NCBI GenBank assembly: GCA_021735115.1
Contig: JAIPHQ010000009.1
Location: 1-14,772 of the forward strand
From: Candidatus Omnitrophota bacterium
GTDB lineage: Bacteria > Omnitrophota > Koll11 > Duberdicusellales > 4484-171
Length of the DNA: 14,772 bases
Direction of reading: 5' to 3'
A program made the translations under genes and the position numbers. Of this stretch, positions 5,983-14,199 are shown piece after piece (position 1 is the first letter of the stretch; every line of letters begins with the position of its first letter). Under the pieces are notes generated by a model. The model worked only from the letters and a program-made list of their open reading frames with translations. It was not told the DNA's origin and did no database searches.

Positions 5983-7051
5983 ATATATCTTAAAAAATAT
6001 TATCCTTTCGTACTTTTTTATATTCCTTTTATTTACTGGATTACATATACTAATAGATATCTTCTCTACGCTTTCAGATATATTAAAAAATACCCCTCCC
6101 CTATTTGTTATTGTTAGATATTATATCTATCTTCTCCCTCTTATAATTTTGCGAGTAAGCCCCTTGGCTCTTTTAATGAGCGTGTTATATACCTATAGCA
6201 ATTTTGGTAAAAATAATGAATTAATAACCATTCGCACTTCAGGAATAAGCAGCTTAAGGATAGCTTATCCGGCTATCTTTTTAGCAATTTTTATTTCCTG
6301 TTTTATCTTTTTCCTCCAAGAAAAAGTACTTATACAATCACAATCTCAAGCACAAAGTATTAAAAAACAATATATTGAAAAAGAAACTAAAAAATCTGAA
6401 ATAAGAAATTTAGCTTTTATTTCACAAAGATTTATTTTTTTTATCGAAACTTTTTTGCCAAAAGAAAAAGAAATGAAAAACATCATAATTTTTGAACAAA
6501 ATACAGAAGGTAATCTTTTAAAAAAAACCCATTGTAAATCAGCAAAATATTTAGATGGAAAATGGGTAGGTTATAATTTAATAGAATCTACTTTAGAGAG
6601 CACCACACGACTCAAAAATGTTCCTATTGTTATAGAAGAAAGCATAATCCCTTTATCGAAAAAACCAGAAGAACTAGCTTTTGAAAAAAGTATGTTTATT
6701 GAATTTACTCCACTTGTAAAATTAGGAAAACAAATCAATAATCTAGAAAAGGTTACCGCAGGAAAACTATTAAAAAATTTAAAAATCGATTTTTATAAAA
6801 AAATTGCCTTCCCCTTTTCTCATTTATTTTTAATTATAGGTTCTTTACCCATCGCTCTTGAAATTCGAAAAAGAAAAGCTACCTTTGCCGCAGTTGGAAT
6901 TGGACTTATTTTTTCGCTAGTATATTCATTGACTGATTCAATAAGTATAGCTCTAGGAAAATCCGGATTAATCCTCCCGTTTTTTTCAGCTTGGCTAGCG
7001 CCACTTTTTTTCTTAAGCATAGGAATAACCGGTTTAATTTTGACTCGTTAA
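5966..7051 (+). CDS. lptG: LPS export permease LptG (YjgP/YjgQ family)
   Basis: This 361-residue protein is the second YjgP/YjgQ permease and presumed partner of LptF in the LptB2FG complex. Three membrane segments near the N-terminus, a periplasmic domain (about 112-270) and three segments at the C-terminus mirror LptF. The coupling motif NNELITIRTSGISSLRI matches the DNELVAIQSSGIS of its neighbour. The start is set at ATG 5966, overlapping lptF by 17 bp: the resulting N-terminus MRILDKYILKNIIL aligns with LptF MKILRTYILKEFLT. A longer reading from TTG 5942 would add eight residues (MASFSSIN) with no family match. The gene ends 1 bp from the convergent alanine racemase gene with no strong terminator between them. 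LptF/LptG naming within the pair is by position. Confidence 0.87.
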   Translation: MRILDKYILKNIILSYFFIFLLFTGLHILIDIFSTLSDILKNTPPLFVIVRYYIYLLPLIILRVSPLALLMSVLYTYSNFGKNNELITIRTSGISSLRIAYPAIFLAIFISCFIFFLQEKVLIQSQSQAQSIKKQYIEKETKKSEIRNLAFISQRFIFFIETFLPKEKEMKNIIIFEQNTEGNLLKKTHCKSAKYLDGKWVGYNLIESTLESTTRLKNVPIVIEESIIPLSKKPEELAFEKSMFIEFTPLVKLGKQINNLEKVTAGKLLKNLKIDFYKKIAFPFSHLFLIIGSLPIALEIRKRKATFAAVGIGLIFSLVYSLTDSISIALGKSGLILPFFSAWLAPLFFLSIGITGLILTR

Positions 7052-7052
7052 A

Positions 7053-8162
7053 TTAAGTATTTATATAGTGGCGGGGTATCTCTTTAGATATGCAGGTTAC
7101 TATTTCATAAGGAATAGTTTGGGCCCAGGCGGCTAAATTTTCTGCTGTTATTTGCTTATCTTTTTCTTTACCGATTAAAGTTACTGTATCTTCCTTTTTT
7201 ATTTCTTTATCATTTCCTAAATCTATCATTATATGATCCATACATACTCTTCCTGCTATATTAAATAATTTTCCCTTAATTAATACTTGAGACTTATTAG
7301 ACAAGGCCCAAGGATAACCATCAGCATAACCTACAGATACAGTAGCAATTCTCCGGTTAGATTTCGCAACAAAATCAGCCCCATAACCAACAGTTTTACC
7401 TTGGGATACTTCCTTAATAAAAATTATTTTTGCTTTGAAACTTAATACAGGTTTTAGTTCTATTTCTAAATCTTGATGAGATTTTACTCCATAAAGAATA
7501 AGGCCTGGCCTTACCATATTAAGGTATGAATCAGGATAGTTAACTACACCAAGGCTATTAGCACTATGATAATATTTAAAATCTATACCTTTTTCTTTTA
7601 ATTTTTTTATTAAATCTTGAAAAATTTTTAATTGCTGCTGAGTAAAACTAAGGTTTGTATCAGCTACAGGAAAATGAGTATAGATACCTTCTAAGGAAAT
7701 AAAATCAAGCTTTTTTAATTTTTCGACAAAAGAATATATTTGGTCCGGATAAAAACCTAAACGCCCCATCCCTGTATCTACTTTTACATGAACCGGAATA
7801 ACCTTTTTTATTTTTGCTGCCTGATAACTCAACTCTTGAGCGAAATCGTCTTCTATAACTGTGGGAGTTATCCCAAAGCGAATAAAAAACGGAGCTAATT
7901 CCTTTGAGACAACACTAAGAAGAAGGATTTGGCCGCGATATCCATCTTCTCTAAGCTGTATTGCTTCATTGATACTGCCTACCCCAAAATAATCTATACC
8001 TTCTTGATAAAGCCTTCGGGCTACAGGAATAAGCCCATGTCCATACGCAGATTGTTTTAAGATAGCAACAATTTTTACTGAATCACCCACAAACTTTCTG
8101 ACTTTTTTGAGGTTTTCAGAAAGTGCTCCTAAATCAATATCAACCCAAACTTTTCGGTGCAT
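7053..8162 (-). CDS. alr: Alanine racemase
   Basis: This 369-residue PLP enzyme interconverts L- and D-alanine and supplies D-Ala for peptidoglycan. The N-terminal alpha/beta barrel has the PLP lysine Lys36 in ILKQSAYGHG; most family members have KADAYGHG or KANAYGHG, so Gln37-Ser38 is a mild departure. KVDTGMGRLGF (127-137) is typical. The C-terminal beta domain carries the second catalytic residue, Tyr260 in VGYGADF, plus SVGYADGYP (276-284) and the conserved GRVCMDHIMID (304-314). Length is normal and all catalytic residues are present. ATG 8162 lies 4 bp after the tsaB stop, with AGGT seven bases upstream as a ribosome binding site inside tsaB's end. It is the last gene of the long minus-strand run. 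No second alr or ddl is seen here. Confidence 0.95.
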   Translation of the reverse strand: MHRKVWVDIDLGALSENLKKVRKFVGDSVKIVAILKQSAYGHGLIPVARRLYQEGIDYFGVGSINEAIQLREDGYRGQILLLSVVSKELAPFFIRFGITPTVIEDDFAQELSYQAAKIKKVIPVHVKVDTGMGRLGFYPDQIYSFVEKLKKLDFISLEGIYTHFPVADTNLSFTQQQLKIFQDLIKKLKEKGIDFKYYHSANSLGVVNYPDSYLNMVRPGLILYGVKSHQDLEIELKPVLSFKAKIIFIKEVSQGKTVGYGADFVAKSNRRIATVSVGYADGYPWALSNKSQVLIKGKLFNIAGRVCMDHIMIDLGNDKEIKKEDTVTLIGKEKDKQITAENLAAWAQTIPYEIVTCISKEIPRHYINT

Positions 8163-8166
8163 ATTT

Positions 8167-8832
8167 TTACCTGCTTTTTTTTGTTACCTGGCAATCTATT
8201 GAATGTAGGTACAATGGTTTTACTTTTTTTAATTTTTTATAATCTATTTTATCAAAATTATTACCCCGAACCAAATATTTAGCTCGGGGATATATATTTT
8301 TTTCACAGAATCTAACATTTTTTTCTAATGCCTTAGCCTTTTTACGCAAGTGAGAATCATAAGTTACAAATAAATACCCGCTTGCCTTTTGCAGGCAATC
8401 TTTTAGTTTCATAAGTTTAATTTTAGATTTTTGTTTTAATCCCTTTTGGTTTGATATAAAAAGCCCAGTATAAACAAGATTTTTTTTGGCATCACCAATA
8501 ACAGCAATTTTTTCTTCCTTTTCCCTGAAAGGATAAGCACAAGCAAAAAAACTATTTTGACAAAAAACAGGCTTATTTGCAGCTAAAGCAAAAGCTTTAA
8601 CCACAGCAAAAGAAATACGTAAACCGGTAAACGATCCTGGGCCTGATCCAATTACAAAAAGATCAAAATCTTTTATCTGCATCGACATCTTTTTAAAAGT
8701 TTCCTCTAACTTACTAATAAGTGACGATGCACCTTTGTCAATAATTCGGTTATATTGATAGATAAGATTATTATCTTTTCTAATGCTATAAGATAAAAAA
8801 TTTGAAGATGTATCTATCGATAATATATTCAT
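8167..8832 (-). CDS. tsaB: tRNA t6A37 threonylcarbamoyl transfer complex subunit TsaB
   Basis: This 221-residue ASKHA-fold protein (formerly YeaZ) forms a heterodimer with TsaD and with TsaE completes the bacterial t6A37 machinery for ANN-decoding tRNAs. It begins MNILSIDTSSNFLSYSI, the family phosphate-1-like motif, and has the signature GSGPGSFTGLRIS at 62-74, followed by a helix containing the usual KAFALA. TsaB is the non-catalytic partner and lacks the metal-binding histidines of TsaD, as here. The gene overlaps tsaE by 4 bp (ATGA), so the two should be made in step. TsaD and TsaC/TsaC2, also required for the pathway, are outside the window. The C-terminal third diverges, as is common in this family. 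Confidence 0.93.
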   Translation of the reverse strand: MNILSIDTSSNFLSYSIRKDNNLIYQYNRIIDKGASSLISKLEETFKKMSMQIKDFDLFVIGSGPGSFTGLRISFAVVKAFALAANKPVFCQNSFFACAYPFREKEEKIAVIGDAKKNLVYTGLFISNQKGLKQKSKIKLMKLKDCLQKASGYLFVTYDSHLRKKAKALEKNVRFCEKNIYPRAKYLVRGNNFDKIDYKKLKKVKPLYLHSIDCQVTKKSR

Positions 8833-9272
8833 AAATTCTTAAGTTTGTCCTTCTTGTAACCTTTTTGAGAAATGGATAATTTTCTTTTTTCCATATCTAA
8901 AAATGAAAATTTTACAATTAAATATTTATCTAAATAAGGCTCTAATTTTTGCCCCCATTCAACAATAGATATAGCGTTTTCATCGTATAAATATTCTTCC
9001 ATATCTATAGAACCTAAACTTTTTTTATCAAGCCGGTATAAATCTATATGATTTATAACTATTTTATTAATTTTATACCTTCTTACCAAAGTATAAGAAG
9101 GACTTAGAACTTTCCCTTTATAGCCTAGGCCTTCAGCCAAGCCTTTTACAAAAGTAGTCTTACCGCCACCTAATTGCCCTTTTAACAATAGAATGTCTTG
9201 TTTTTTTATTATAGCAGAAAAATTCTTGCCAAAGGACCTTGTTTGATAGGTGGATTTTGAAGTTATTGTCAT
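8829..9272 (-). CDS. tsaE: tRNA t6A37 modification ATPase TsaE
   Basis: This 147-residue P-loop ATPase (formerly YjeE) binds the TsaB-TsaD complex and hydrolyses ATP to allow multiple rounds of t6A synthesis. The Walker A motif is GQLGGGKTT at 32-40, followed by FVKGLAEGLG. Other family marks are SPSYTLVRRY (57-66), HIDLYRL (75-81, Walker B region) and VEWGQKL (104-110). Length is usual for the family. It overlaps mtnA upstream by 4 bp and tsaB downstream by 4 bp, both as ATGA, so it sits in a tightly coupled translation chain. Confidence 0.94.
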   Translation of the reverse strand: MTITSKSTYQTRSFGKNFSAIIKKQDILLLKGQLGGGKTTFVKGLAEGLGYKGKVLSPSYTLVRRYKINKIVINHIDLYRLDKKSLGSIDMEEYLYDENAISIVEWGQKLEPYLDKYLIVKFSFLDMEKRKLSISQKGYKKDKLKNL

Positions 9273-10300
9273 TTAATCAATTTTTTAATATTTTTTTTAT
9301 AAGGTGGATAAATTATCCCTTTGTCAGTCACTATTGCTTTAATTAGTTTAGACGGAGTTATATCAAAGGCAAAATTAACTGCTTTTGTTTCTTTAGGACA
9401 AATAATAACCTTTCCTAATACTTCTTTTACTTCTTTTTGGCCTCTTTTTTCAATCACTATGTCGCTTCCTTTTTTTAAGCTTAGATCAAAGGTGCTCCAA
9501 GGAGCTACAATATAAAAAGGAATATTATGATATTTAGCTAAAATAGCTAAATTATAAGTACCAATTTTATTTGCTGTATCTCCTGAAGCTGTTATTCTGT
9601 CAGCCCCCACAAAAATTTTATCTATTTGTTTATTCTGCATCAAAAATGCAGCACTATTGTCGGTAATTAAAAATGATTTTATCTTTTTCTTGTTTAATTC
9701 CCAGGCGGTCAGACGTGCTCCTTGCAAAAGAGGCCGAGTTTCGTCAATATAAACCGTAGGATTTTTCCCCTGTTCTTTAGCTTTAAAAATTACTCCTAAA
9801 GCCGTTCCTTGGCCAGAAGTAGCCAAAAACCCTGTATTACAATGAGTTAGGATAGTTTCATTCTTTTTTATTAGGCTCACGCCATAATTTGCAATATGTT
9901 TACATGTCATTATGTCTTGTCGATGGATAAGTTTAGCCTCTTTAACTATATCTTTTTTTATCTTCTCAACTTCTTTTTGTTTGCTCTGTAAGCTAACCTT
10001 ATTTAATCTATCTAAAGCCCAAAATAAATTTACTGCAGTAGGCCGAGCCGATTCAAGATATTTAAGGGATTTTTTTAATTGTTTTAAGAAAAGGGTTTTT
10101 TTTGGAGAAAGTTTATTTAAATGTATGCAGATGCAGTAGGCAGCAAAAACTCCAATCAATGGAGCTCCTCTTACTTTAAGATTCTTTATAGCTTTCCAAC
10201 CAGATTTAATTGTTGAACAATTCTGCCAAACCTCTTTTTTGGGAAGCTTTGTTTGATCAAGATAAAACAATTTATTATTTTTAAACTTTAGTGAATGCAT
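9269..10300 (-). CDS. mtnA: S-methyl-5-thioribose-1-phosphate isomerase
   Basis: This 343-residue protein of the aIF2B/MtnA family converts 5-methylthioribose-1-phosphate to 5-methylthioribulose-1-phosphate in methionine salvage. The visible family motifs are KVRGAPLIGVFAAY near residue 45, THCNTGFLATSGQGTALGV with catalytic Cys154, and GADRITASGDTANKIGTYNLA with the catalytic acid Asp234. DETRPLLQGARLTAWEL and the APWSTFDL stretch are also typical. The length matches bacterial MtnA and not the shorter ribose-1,5-bisphosphate isomerases. ATG 10300 has an AAGG ribosome binding site about six bases upstream. No other salvage gene (mtnN, mtnP, mtnK, mtnB, mtnC, mtnD) lies in the window, so which branch follows is unknown; shunts that use MtnA without MtnBCD are known in other bacteria. 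Confidence 0.93.
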   Translation of the reverse strand: MHSLKFKNNKLFYLDQTKLPKKEVWQNCSTIKSGWKAIKNLKVRGAPLIGVFAAYCICIHLNKLSPKKTLFLKQLKKSLKYLESARPTAVNLFWALDRLNKVSLQSKQKEVEKIKKDIVKEAKLIHRQDIMTCKHIANYGVSLIKKNETILTHCNTGFLATSGQGTALGVIFKAKEQGKNPTVYIDETRPLLQGARLTAWELNKKKIKSFLITDNSAAFLMQNKQIDKIFVGADRITASGDTANKIGTYNLAILAKYHNIPFYIVAPWSTFDLSLKKGSDIVIEKRGQKEVKEVLGKVIICPKETKAVNFAFDITPSKLIKAIVTDKGIIYPPYKKNIKKLIK

Positions 10301-10302
10301 TT

Positions 10303-11088
10303 TTACCTTATTTTTTTAAAAATTTTTTTCACATTTAAAAAAATTCTATCCTCAAGTTCATTTTTAGATATATTTCTTAGCTCTGCTACATAAGAATAAA
10401 CTGATTCTATATCTAAAGGAGTAGATTTTTCAGCCCCAATTTTCATGTAAGGAGAATCTGTCTCTAGAAGTAAATTGTCAAAGGGGCATTTTTTTAATGA
10501 ATCAATAATTTTTTTATTTTTTCTCAACAAATTAAGAGAAAACGAAACGAAACCGCCTTTATCAATTATTTGCTGTAAAAATTCAAAAGAATAAGAAAAG
10601 CAATGGAAAACTATGTTTTGATAATTAGAAAAATACTGGTCTAAAATAGCTAAAATTCTGGGATGATTTGGATATTTATTACTATACCAACTCTCTTTAT
10701 TAAGGCGGTGATGGATTAATATGGTTATATTATTTTCTTTTGCCAGCTCCACCCACCTTTTAAATATCTCTTCTTGTCGGTTGAGTGGCATTTTTGCTTT
10801 ATAGTCTAGGCCAACTTCTCCTAAAGCAACAATTTTATCATTAACTTTTAAAAATTCTTTATACTTTCGATAAATTTCATTTGAAAAATCATCATAGAAA
10901 AAAGGATGAAAACCTAATGAATTATAAACAAAAGAATATTTTCTTGATAATTGTATAGATTTCTGGCTAGTCTTAAGATCTATACTTGAATCAACAAGCT
11001 TATGCCCAGAGGCCTTAAACCAATTAGCAACCTTTAGACTGATATTATCTGTTAACGAATTTAGATGACAATGCGCATCAATTAACAT
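10303..11088 (-). CDS. tatD: TatD-family metal-dependent hydrolase
   Basis: This 261-residue TIM-barrel hydrolase is of the TatD/YcfH/YabD type. TatD members are divalent-metal nucleases (3'-5' exonuclease acting on DNA or RNA in E. coli TatD). The metal ligands are all present: His6 and His8 in LIDAHCHL, Glu91 in ALGEVGLDYK, His126 in LIHHR, His162 in VFHCFS and Asp211 in LLLETDSPY. LGFHPF at 58-63 is also conserved. The start is set at ATG 11088, overlapping metG by 11 bp. The alternative TTG 11091 directly touches the AGGA sequence (11095-11092), and MLIDAHCHL is the typical family N-terminus. A metG-tatD pair is a common arrangement in bacteria, supporting the call. The substrate here is not known. 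Confidence 0.92.
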   Translation of the reverse strand: MLIDAHCHLNSLTDNISLKVANWFKASGHKLVDSSIDLKTSQKSIQLSRKYSFVYNSLGFHPFFYDDFSNEIYRKYKEFLKVNDKIVALGEVGLDYKAKMPLNRQEEIFKRWVELAKENNITILIHHRLNKESWYSNKYPNHPRILAILDQYFSNYQNIVFHCFSYSFEFLQQIIDKGGFVSFSLNLLRKNKKIIDSLKKCPFDNLLLETDSPYMKIGAEKSTPLDIESVYSYVAELRNISKNELEDRIFLNVKKIFKKIR

Positions 11089-12631
11089 CAATCCTGGGAA
11101 AAAGTGGTTTTTCTTTTTTTGTTAAAAAAATATCTGAATTACCCCATTTAGCTTCTTGAGTGGAAAACGAAATATCTTCTATACCTAATTGCTTTTGAAT
11201 CGAGAGAGCTGTCTTTGGCATGATTGGGTAAAGATATATTGAAATAATCCTTATCCCTTCACAAACAGTATAAAGAAAATAAGACAGTTCTTTTTCTTTT
11301 TGTTCTTTTTTTAAATTCCATGGCTTAGTGTCTTCAATATATTTATTGATAATGCTAATTAATTCAAAAAGATTGTCTAAAGCCTTACAAAATTCACCTT
11401 CAATCATAAAGTTATCATAATATTTTTCTATCTTAGCAAGGCTTTCTTTAAATTCAGAAGGTATATCTTTTTTAATAGCTTCAATTTTTCCCGCATTATA
11501 TTTCTGAGCCATATTAAGAGTGCGATAAACAAGGTTTCCCAAATCATTAGCCAGATCAGAATTAATACGGCTTATCAAAGCTTTAAATGAAAAATTACCA
11601 TCTGCTCCTATGGGTATCTCACGCATTAAGAAATAGCGAAAAGCATCAGCAGCTAAGGCCTGATCCCCACCCAATAAATTTGTTAATTGATCTACCAATT
11701 CAAAAGGATTTACAATATTTCCCTTTGATTTAGATATTTTCTCTTCTTTTATCTTCCACCATCCATGAGCAAAAATAGACTTGGGAATTTCAAGATCTAA
11801 AGCTTTTAACATTATTGGCCAAAAAATTGCATGATGCCTTAAAATGTCTTTACCAATAAAATGAATATCTGCCGGCCAAAAACTATTAAACTTTTCTTGA
11901 TCAAACCCATACCCTATCCCGCTGATATAGTTAATTAAGGCGTCAAACCAAACATAAACAATGTATTCTTGATCTATGGGTAGTTCTATCCCCCAAGAAA
12001 TTCTTTTTTTAGGACGCGATATACATAAATCCGTTAAAGGATGGTTGTCTAAAAACCCTTTTACTTCATTATAACGGATTTTAGGCTGAATCAACTTAGG
12101 GTTATTTTTTAAATATTCCTTAAACCAAGATTCATATTTAGATAATTTAAAGAAATAATTTTCTTCCTGAATTTTTTCGGTTTTACGCCCACACTCAGGA
12201 CATGTATTCCCATCATTAAGCTGTAATTTAGTCCAAAAAGTTTCACAACCAATACAATAAAAAGCATTATATTTTGATTTATAGATATCTCCCTTTTTAT
12301 AAAGCTTTTCTATAACAGTCTTTACAACCTTAATGTGTTTTTCCCAACTAGTACGGACAAAAAAATCATAAGATATATTAAGTTTTGGCCAGAGTTGTTT
12401 GAAAATATCTACCTTAGCATCAATAAAATTTTTAGTAGCAACACCTTCTTCATTAGCTGCTTTTTGAATTTTTTCTCCATGTTCATCAGTACCGGTAAGA
12501 AAAAATACATCTTCACCTTTTATCCGTCTAAACCTAGCCATAGAGTCACAAATAATATTTGTATAAGCATGCCCAATATGAGGACTAGCATTTACATAAT
12601 AGATAGGTGAAGTTAAATAAAATTTTTTCAT
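11078..12631 (-). CDS. metG: Methionyl-tRNA synthetase
   Basis: This 517-residue class I synthetase charges tRNA-Met and initiator tRNA. The HIGH motif is an exact HIGH at 18-21 (YVNASPHIGHAYTN). The KMSKS loop is KISKS at 298-302. The connective peptide contains one zinc knuckle with Cys126, Cys129, Cys144 and Cys147. YVWFDALINYISGIGY (226-241) and the FIGKDILRHHAIFWP stretch are conserved. The helical anticodon-binding domain follows from about residue 370. There is no C-terminal EMAP/Trbp111-like tRNA-binding domain, so this is the short, probably monomeric form. The ATG is 2 bp after the ricT stop, with no clear ribosome binding site, which suggests translational coupling. It overlaps tatD downstream. 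Confidence 0.96.
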   Translation of the reverse strand: MKKFYLTSPIYYVNASPHIGHAYTNIICDSMARFRRIKGEDVFFLTGTDEHGEKIQKAANEEGVATKNFIDAKVDIFKQLWPKLNISYDFFVRTSWEKHIKVVKTVIEKLYKKGDIYKSKYNAFYCIGCETFWTKLQLNDGNTCPECGRKTEKIQEENYFFKLSKYESWFKEYLKNNPKLIQPKIRYNEVKGFLDNHPLTDLCISRPKKRISWGIELPIDQEYIVYVWFDALINYISGIGYGFDQEKFNSFWPADIHFIGKDILRHHAIFWPIMLKALDLEIPKSIFAHGWWKIKEEKISKSKGNIVNPFELVDQLTNLLGGDQALAADAFRYFLMREIPIGADGNFSFKALISRINSDLANDLGNLVYRTLNMAQKYNAGKIEAIKKDIPSEFKESLAKIEKYYDNFMIEGEFCKALDNLFELISIINKYIEDTKPWNLKKEQKEKELSYFLYTVCEGIRIISIYLYPIMPKTALSIQKQLGIEDISFSTQEAKWGNSDIFLTKKEKPLFPRIDVN

Positions 12632-12633
12632 TT

Positions 12634-13413
12634 TTAAAACTGTACTTTCTCTATTCTATTATCTTCAAGTTCTAGGTAAACAATTTTTTTTAACACATTA
12701 ACTGAAATTACTTTACCTTTACCTTGCTTGGTGGTAATTTTCTGTCCTTCCCTGGGAAGATTCTTAGATAAATCTTTATAAATTTTATGTTCATAAGAAA
12801 GACAGCACATAAGCCTTCCACATATTCCAGAAATTTTCCCTGAGCCTAAAGGAAGCTTTTGAAGTTTTGCCATTTTCATAGTAACTGGTTCAAAATTTTT
12901 CAAAAATCGACAACAACATAATTTTTGTCCACAAGGCCCAAAACCTCCAAACAATTTAGCTTCATCCCGAGCTCCAATTTGACGCATCTCAATTCTTACT
13001 TTAAAAACTTTTGCCAATTCTTTAACTAGCTCACGAAAATCAACTCTTTTGTCAGAAATAAAATAAAAGATAAGTTTTTTCTTATCAAATGAATATTCTG
13101 TATCTACCAATTTCATGGCCAGATTGTAATCTTTTATTTTTCGTTGACAAAGCTTCATCGCATCTTCTGCTTCTTTCCAATTAGTTTTAAGTAGCTTTTT
13201 ATCCTGCTCTGACATTTTTCTGATAATATTTTTATAACTGCCAGCTTTTTTGGAAGGAAAAAAATGTTGTATATCATTTATCTCTAACACCTCTCCATAA
13301 TCAGTGCCTCGGTCAGCCTCTACTACAACATAATCATGGACCTTTAGGTATAAATCTGTTTTATAAGTAGTCAATTGTCCGGCTTCTCTTAATCTTACCA
13401 ATATTAATTGCAT
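12634..13413 (-). CDS. ricT: RicT/YaaT-like PSP1-domain protein with Fe-S cysteine cluster
   Basis: This 259-residue PSP1-domain protein is of the YaaT/RicT type. In Bacillus subtilis RicT forms the RicAFT complex, carries 4Fe-4S clusters and promotes mRNA maturation with RNase Y; it is also linked to competence, sporulation and biofilm control. The hallmarks are VEADRGTDYGEVLEI (31-45), then the cysteine-rich core GPCGQKLCCCRF (159-170; Cys161, 166, 167, 168) and GICGRLMCCLSYE (196-208; Cys198, 203, 204). RicA and RicF are not in the window, so whether the complex exists here is unknown. It overlaps holB by 10 bp; holB-yaaT adjacency is also found in Bacillus. A GAGGT ribosome binding site inside the end of holB serves ATG 13413. 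Confidence 0.92.
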   Translation of the reverse strand: MQLILVRLREAGQLTTYKTDLYLKVHDYVVVEADRGTDYGEVLEINDIQHFFPSKKAGSYKNIIRKMSEQDKKLLKTNWKEAEDAMKLCQRKIKDYNLAMKLVDTEYSFDKKKLIFYFISDKRVDFRELVKELAKVFKVRIEMRQIGARDEAKLFGGFGPCGQKLCCCRFLKNFEPVTMKMAKLQKLPLGSGKISGICGRLMCCLSYEHKIYKDLSKNLPREGQKITTKQGKGKVISVNVLKKIVYLELEDNRIEKVQF

Positions 13414-14174
13414 CTTAACCTCATTTTAATTAAATTTAGAGCTAAATTTACATTAACAGTACCAGCAGCGTCATAAACCTTAAATAGATCCTCCAAAGCA
13501 ATAACAGCTTCTTTGAAATTTAAATCTAAAGTCAAACTATCTGCTTGGTAATTGCTATTATATCCTACATTATTTTTTAATTGGTTATGTAATAATATAA
13601 TAAGACTCTCCAAAAATAAAGAAAAATCTTTTCTTTTACTTGGGCCGGAGTAACCACTCCTTAATATGTTTTTTATTTCTTCTTTAGATTTTGCCAATTT
13701 AGTTTTAGAATAAGGTAGATATATTTTTCGACACCGAGAAATAATCGTTGGTAAAATATCTTCTAGCTTAGGACAGACAAGGCCAATAAAAGAATTATTC
13801 GGCGCTTCTTCTAAAGTTTTTAAAAATAAATTAGCAGCTTGATCGGTCAACTTTTGAGCATCTTTTATAATTAAGGTTTTTTTTGGTGAATAGAAACTTC
13901 TCCGCGATAAAAACCGTATTGCTTCTCTTATTTGATTGATCTTTATATTTACTGGATCTGGCTCAACGACTAATAAATCCGGATGATGGCCGTCATCAAT
14001 TCTCATGCAACTCCAACATTGATTGCAAAATTGAATATCTTCGGTGCAATTTATCAGTTTTATTAATCGGCTGATAATCAAAGGTTGATCACCAATAAAA
14101 ATATAAGAAGAGCCTATTATTTCTCTAGACTTTAAAACAGTAAAATAATCAATAATCTTTTCTTCTGGTTTCAT
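13404..14174 (-). CDS. holB: DNA polymerase III delta-prime clamp-loader subunit
   Basis: This 256-residue AAA+-fold clamp-loader subunit loads the beta sliding clamp together with delta and tau/gamma. It has the zinc-binding cysteines Cys43, Cys50, Cys53 and Cys56 (CNQCWSC), the conserved LIIKDAQKLTDQAANLFLKT and LEEAP segments (101-125), and the SRC arginine-finger motif at 146-148. The Walker A position reads GDQPLIISR with no GK(S/T), so this subunit should not bind ATP, as in E. coli delta-prime. At 256 residues it is shorter than the E. coli protein (about 330), and its C-terminal collar domain looks compact. The start ATG 14174 lies 25 bp after the nrdJ stop without an evident ribosome binding site. 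It overlaps ricT by 10 bp. Confidence 0.9.
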   Translation of the reverse strand: MKPEEKIIDYFTVLKSREIIGSSYIFIGDQPLIISRLIKLINCTEDIQFCNQCWSCMRIDDGHHPDLLVVEPDPVNIKINQIREAIRFLSRRSFYSPKKTLIIKDAQKLTDQAANLFLKTLEEAPNNSFIGLVCPKLEDILPTIISRCRKIYLPYSKTKLAKSKEEIKNILRSGYSGPSKRKDFSLFLESLIILLHNQLKNNVGYNSNYQADSLTLDLNFKEAVIALEDLFKVYDAAGTVNVNLALNLIKMRLRCN

Positions 14175-14199
14175 ATTAAAAAGGTGGGAAGCAGATTAA

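Noticed and set aside
7034..7056. TTAATTT / AAATTAA inverted repeat as a bidirectional terminator
   Set aside because: The stem is seven A-T pairs with a 9-base loop and no GC, which is too weak, and it overlaps the stop codons.
9912..10139. 75-residue plus-strand reading frame inside mtnA
   Set aside because: It is a composition-driven antisense shadow of a well-supported gene.
11089..11091. TTG 11091 as start of tatD
   Set aside because: It abuts the AGGA sequence and ATG 11088 yields the canonical MLIDAHCHL N-terminus.
12335..12610. 91-residue plus-strand reading frame inside metG
   Set aside because: It is antisense to the conserved catalytic region of metG, and has no recognisable domain or ribosome binding site.
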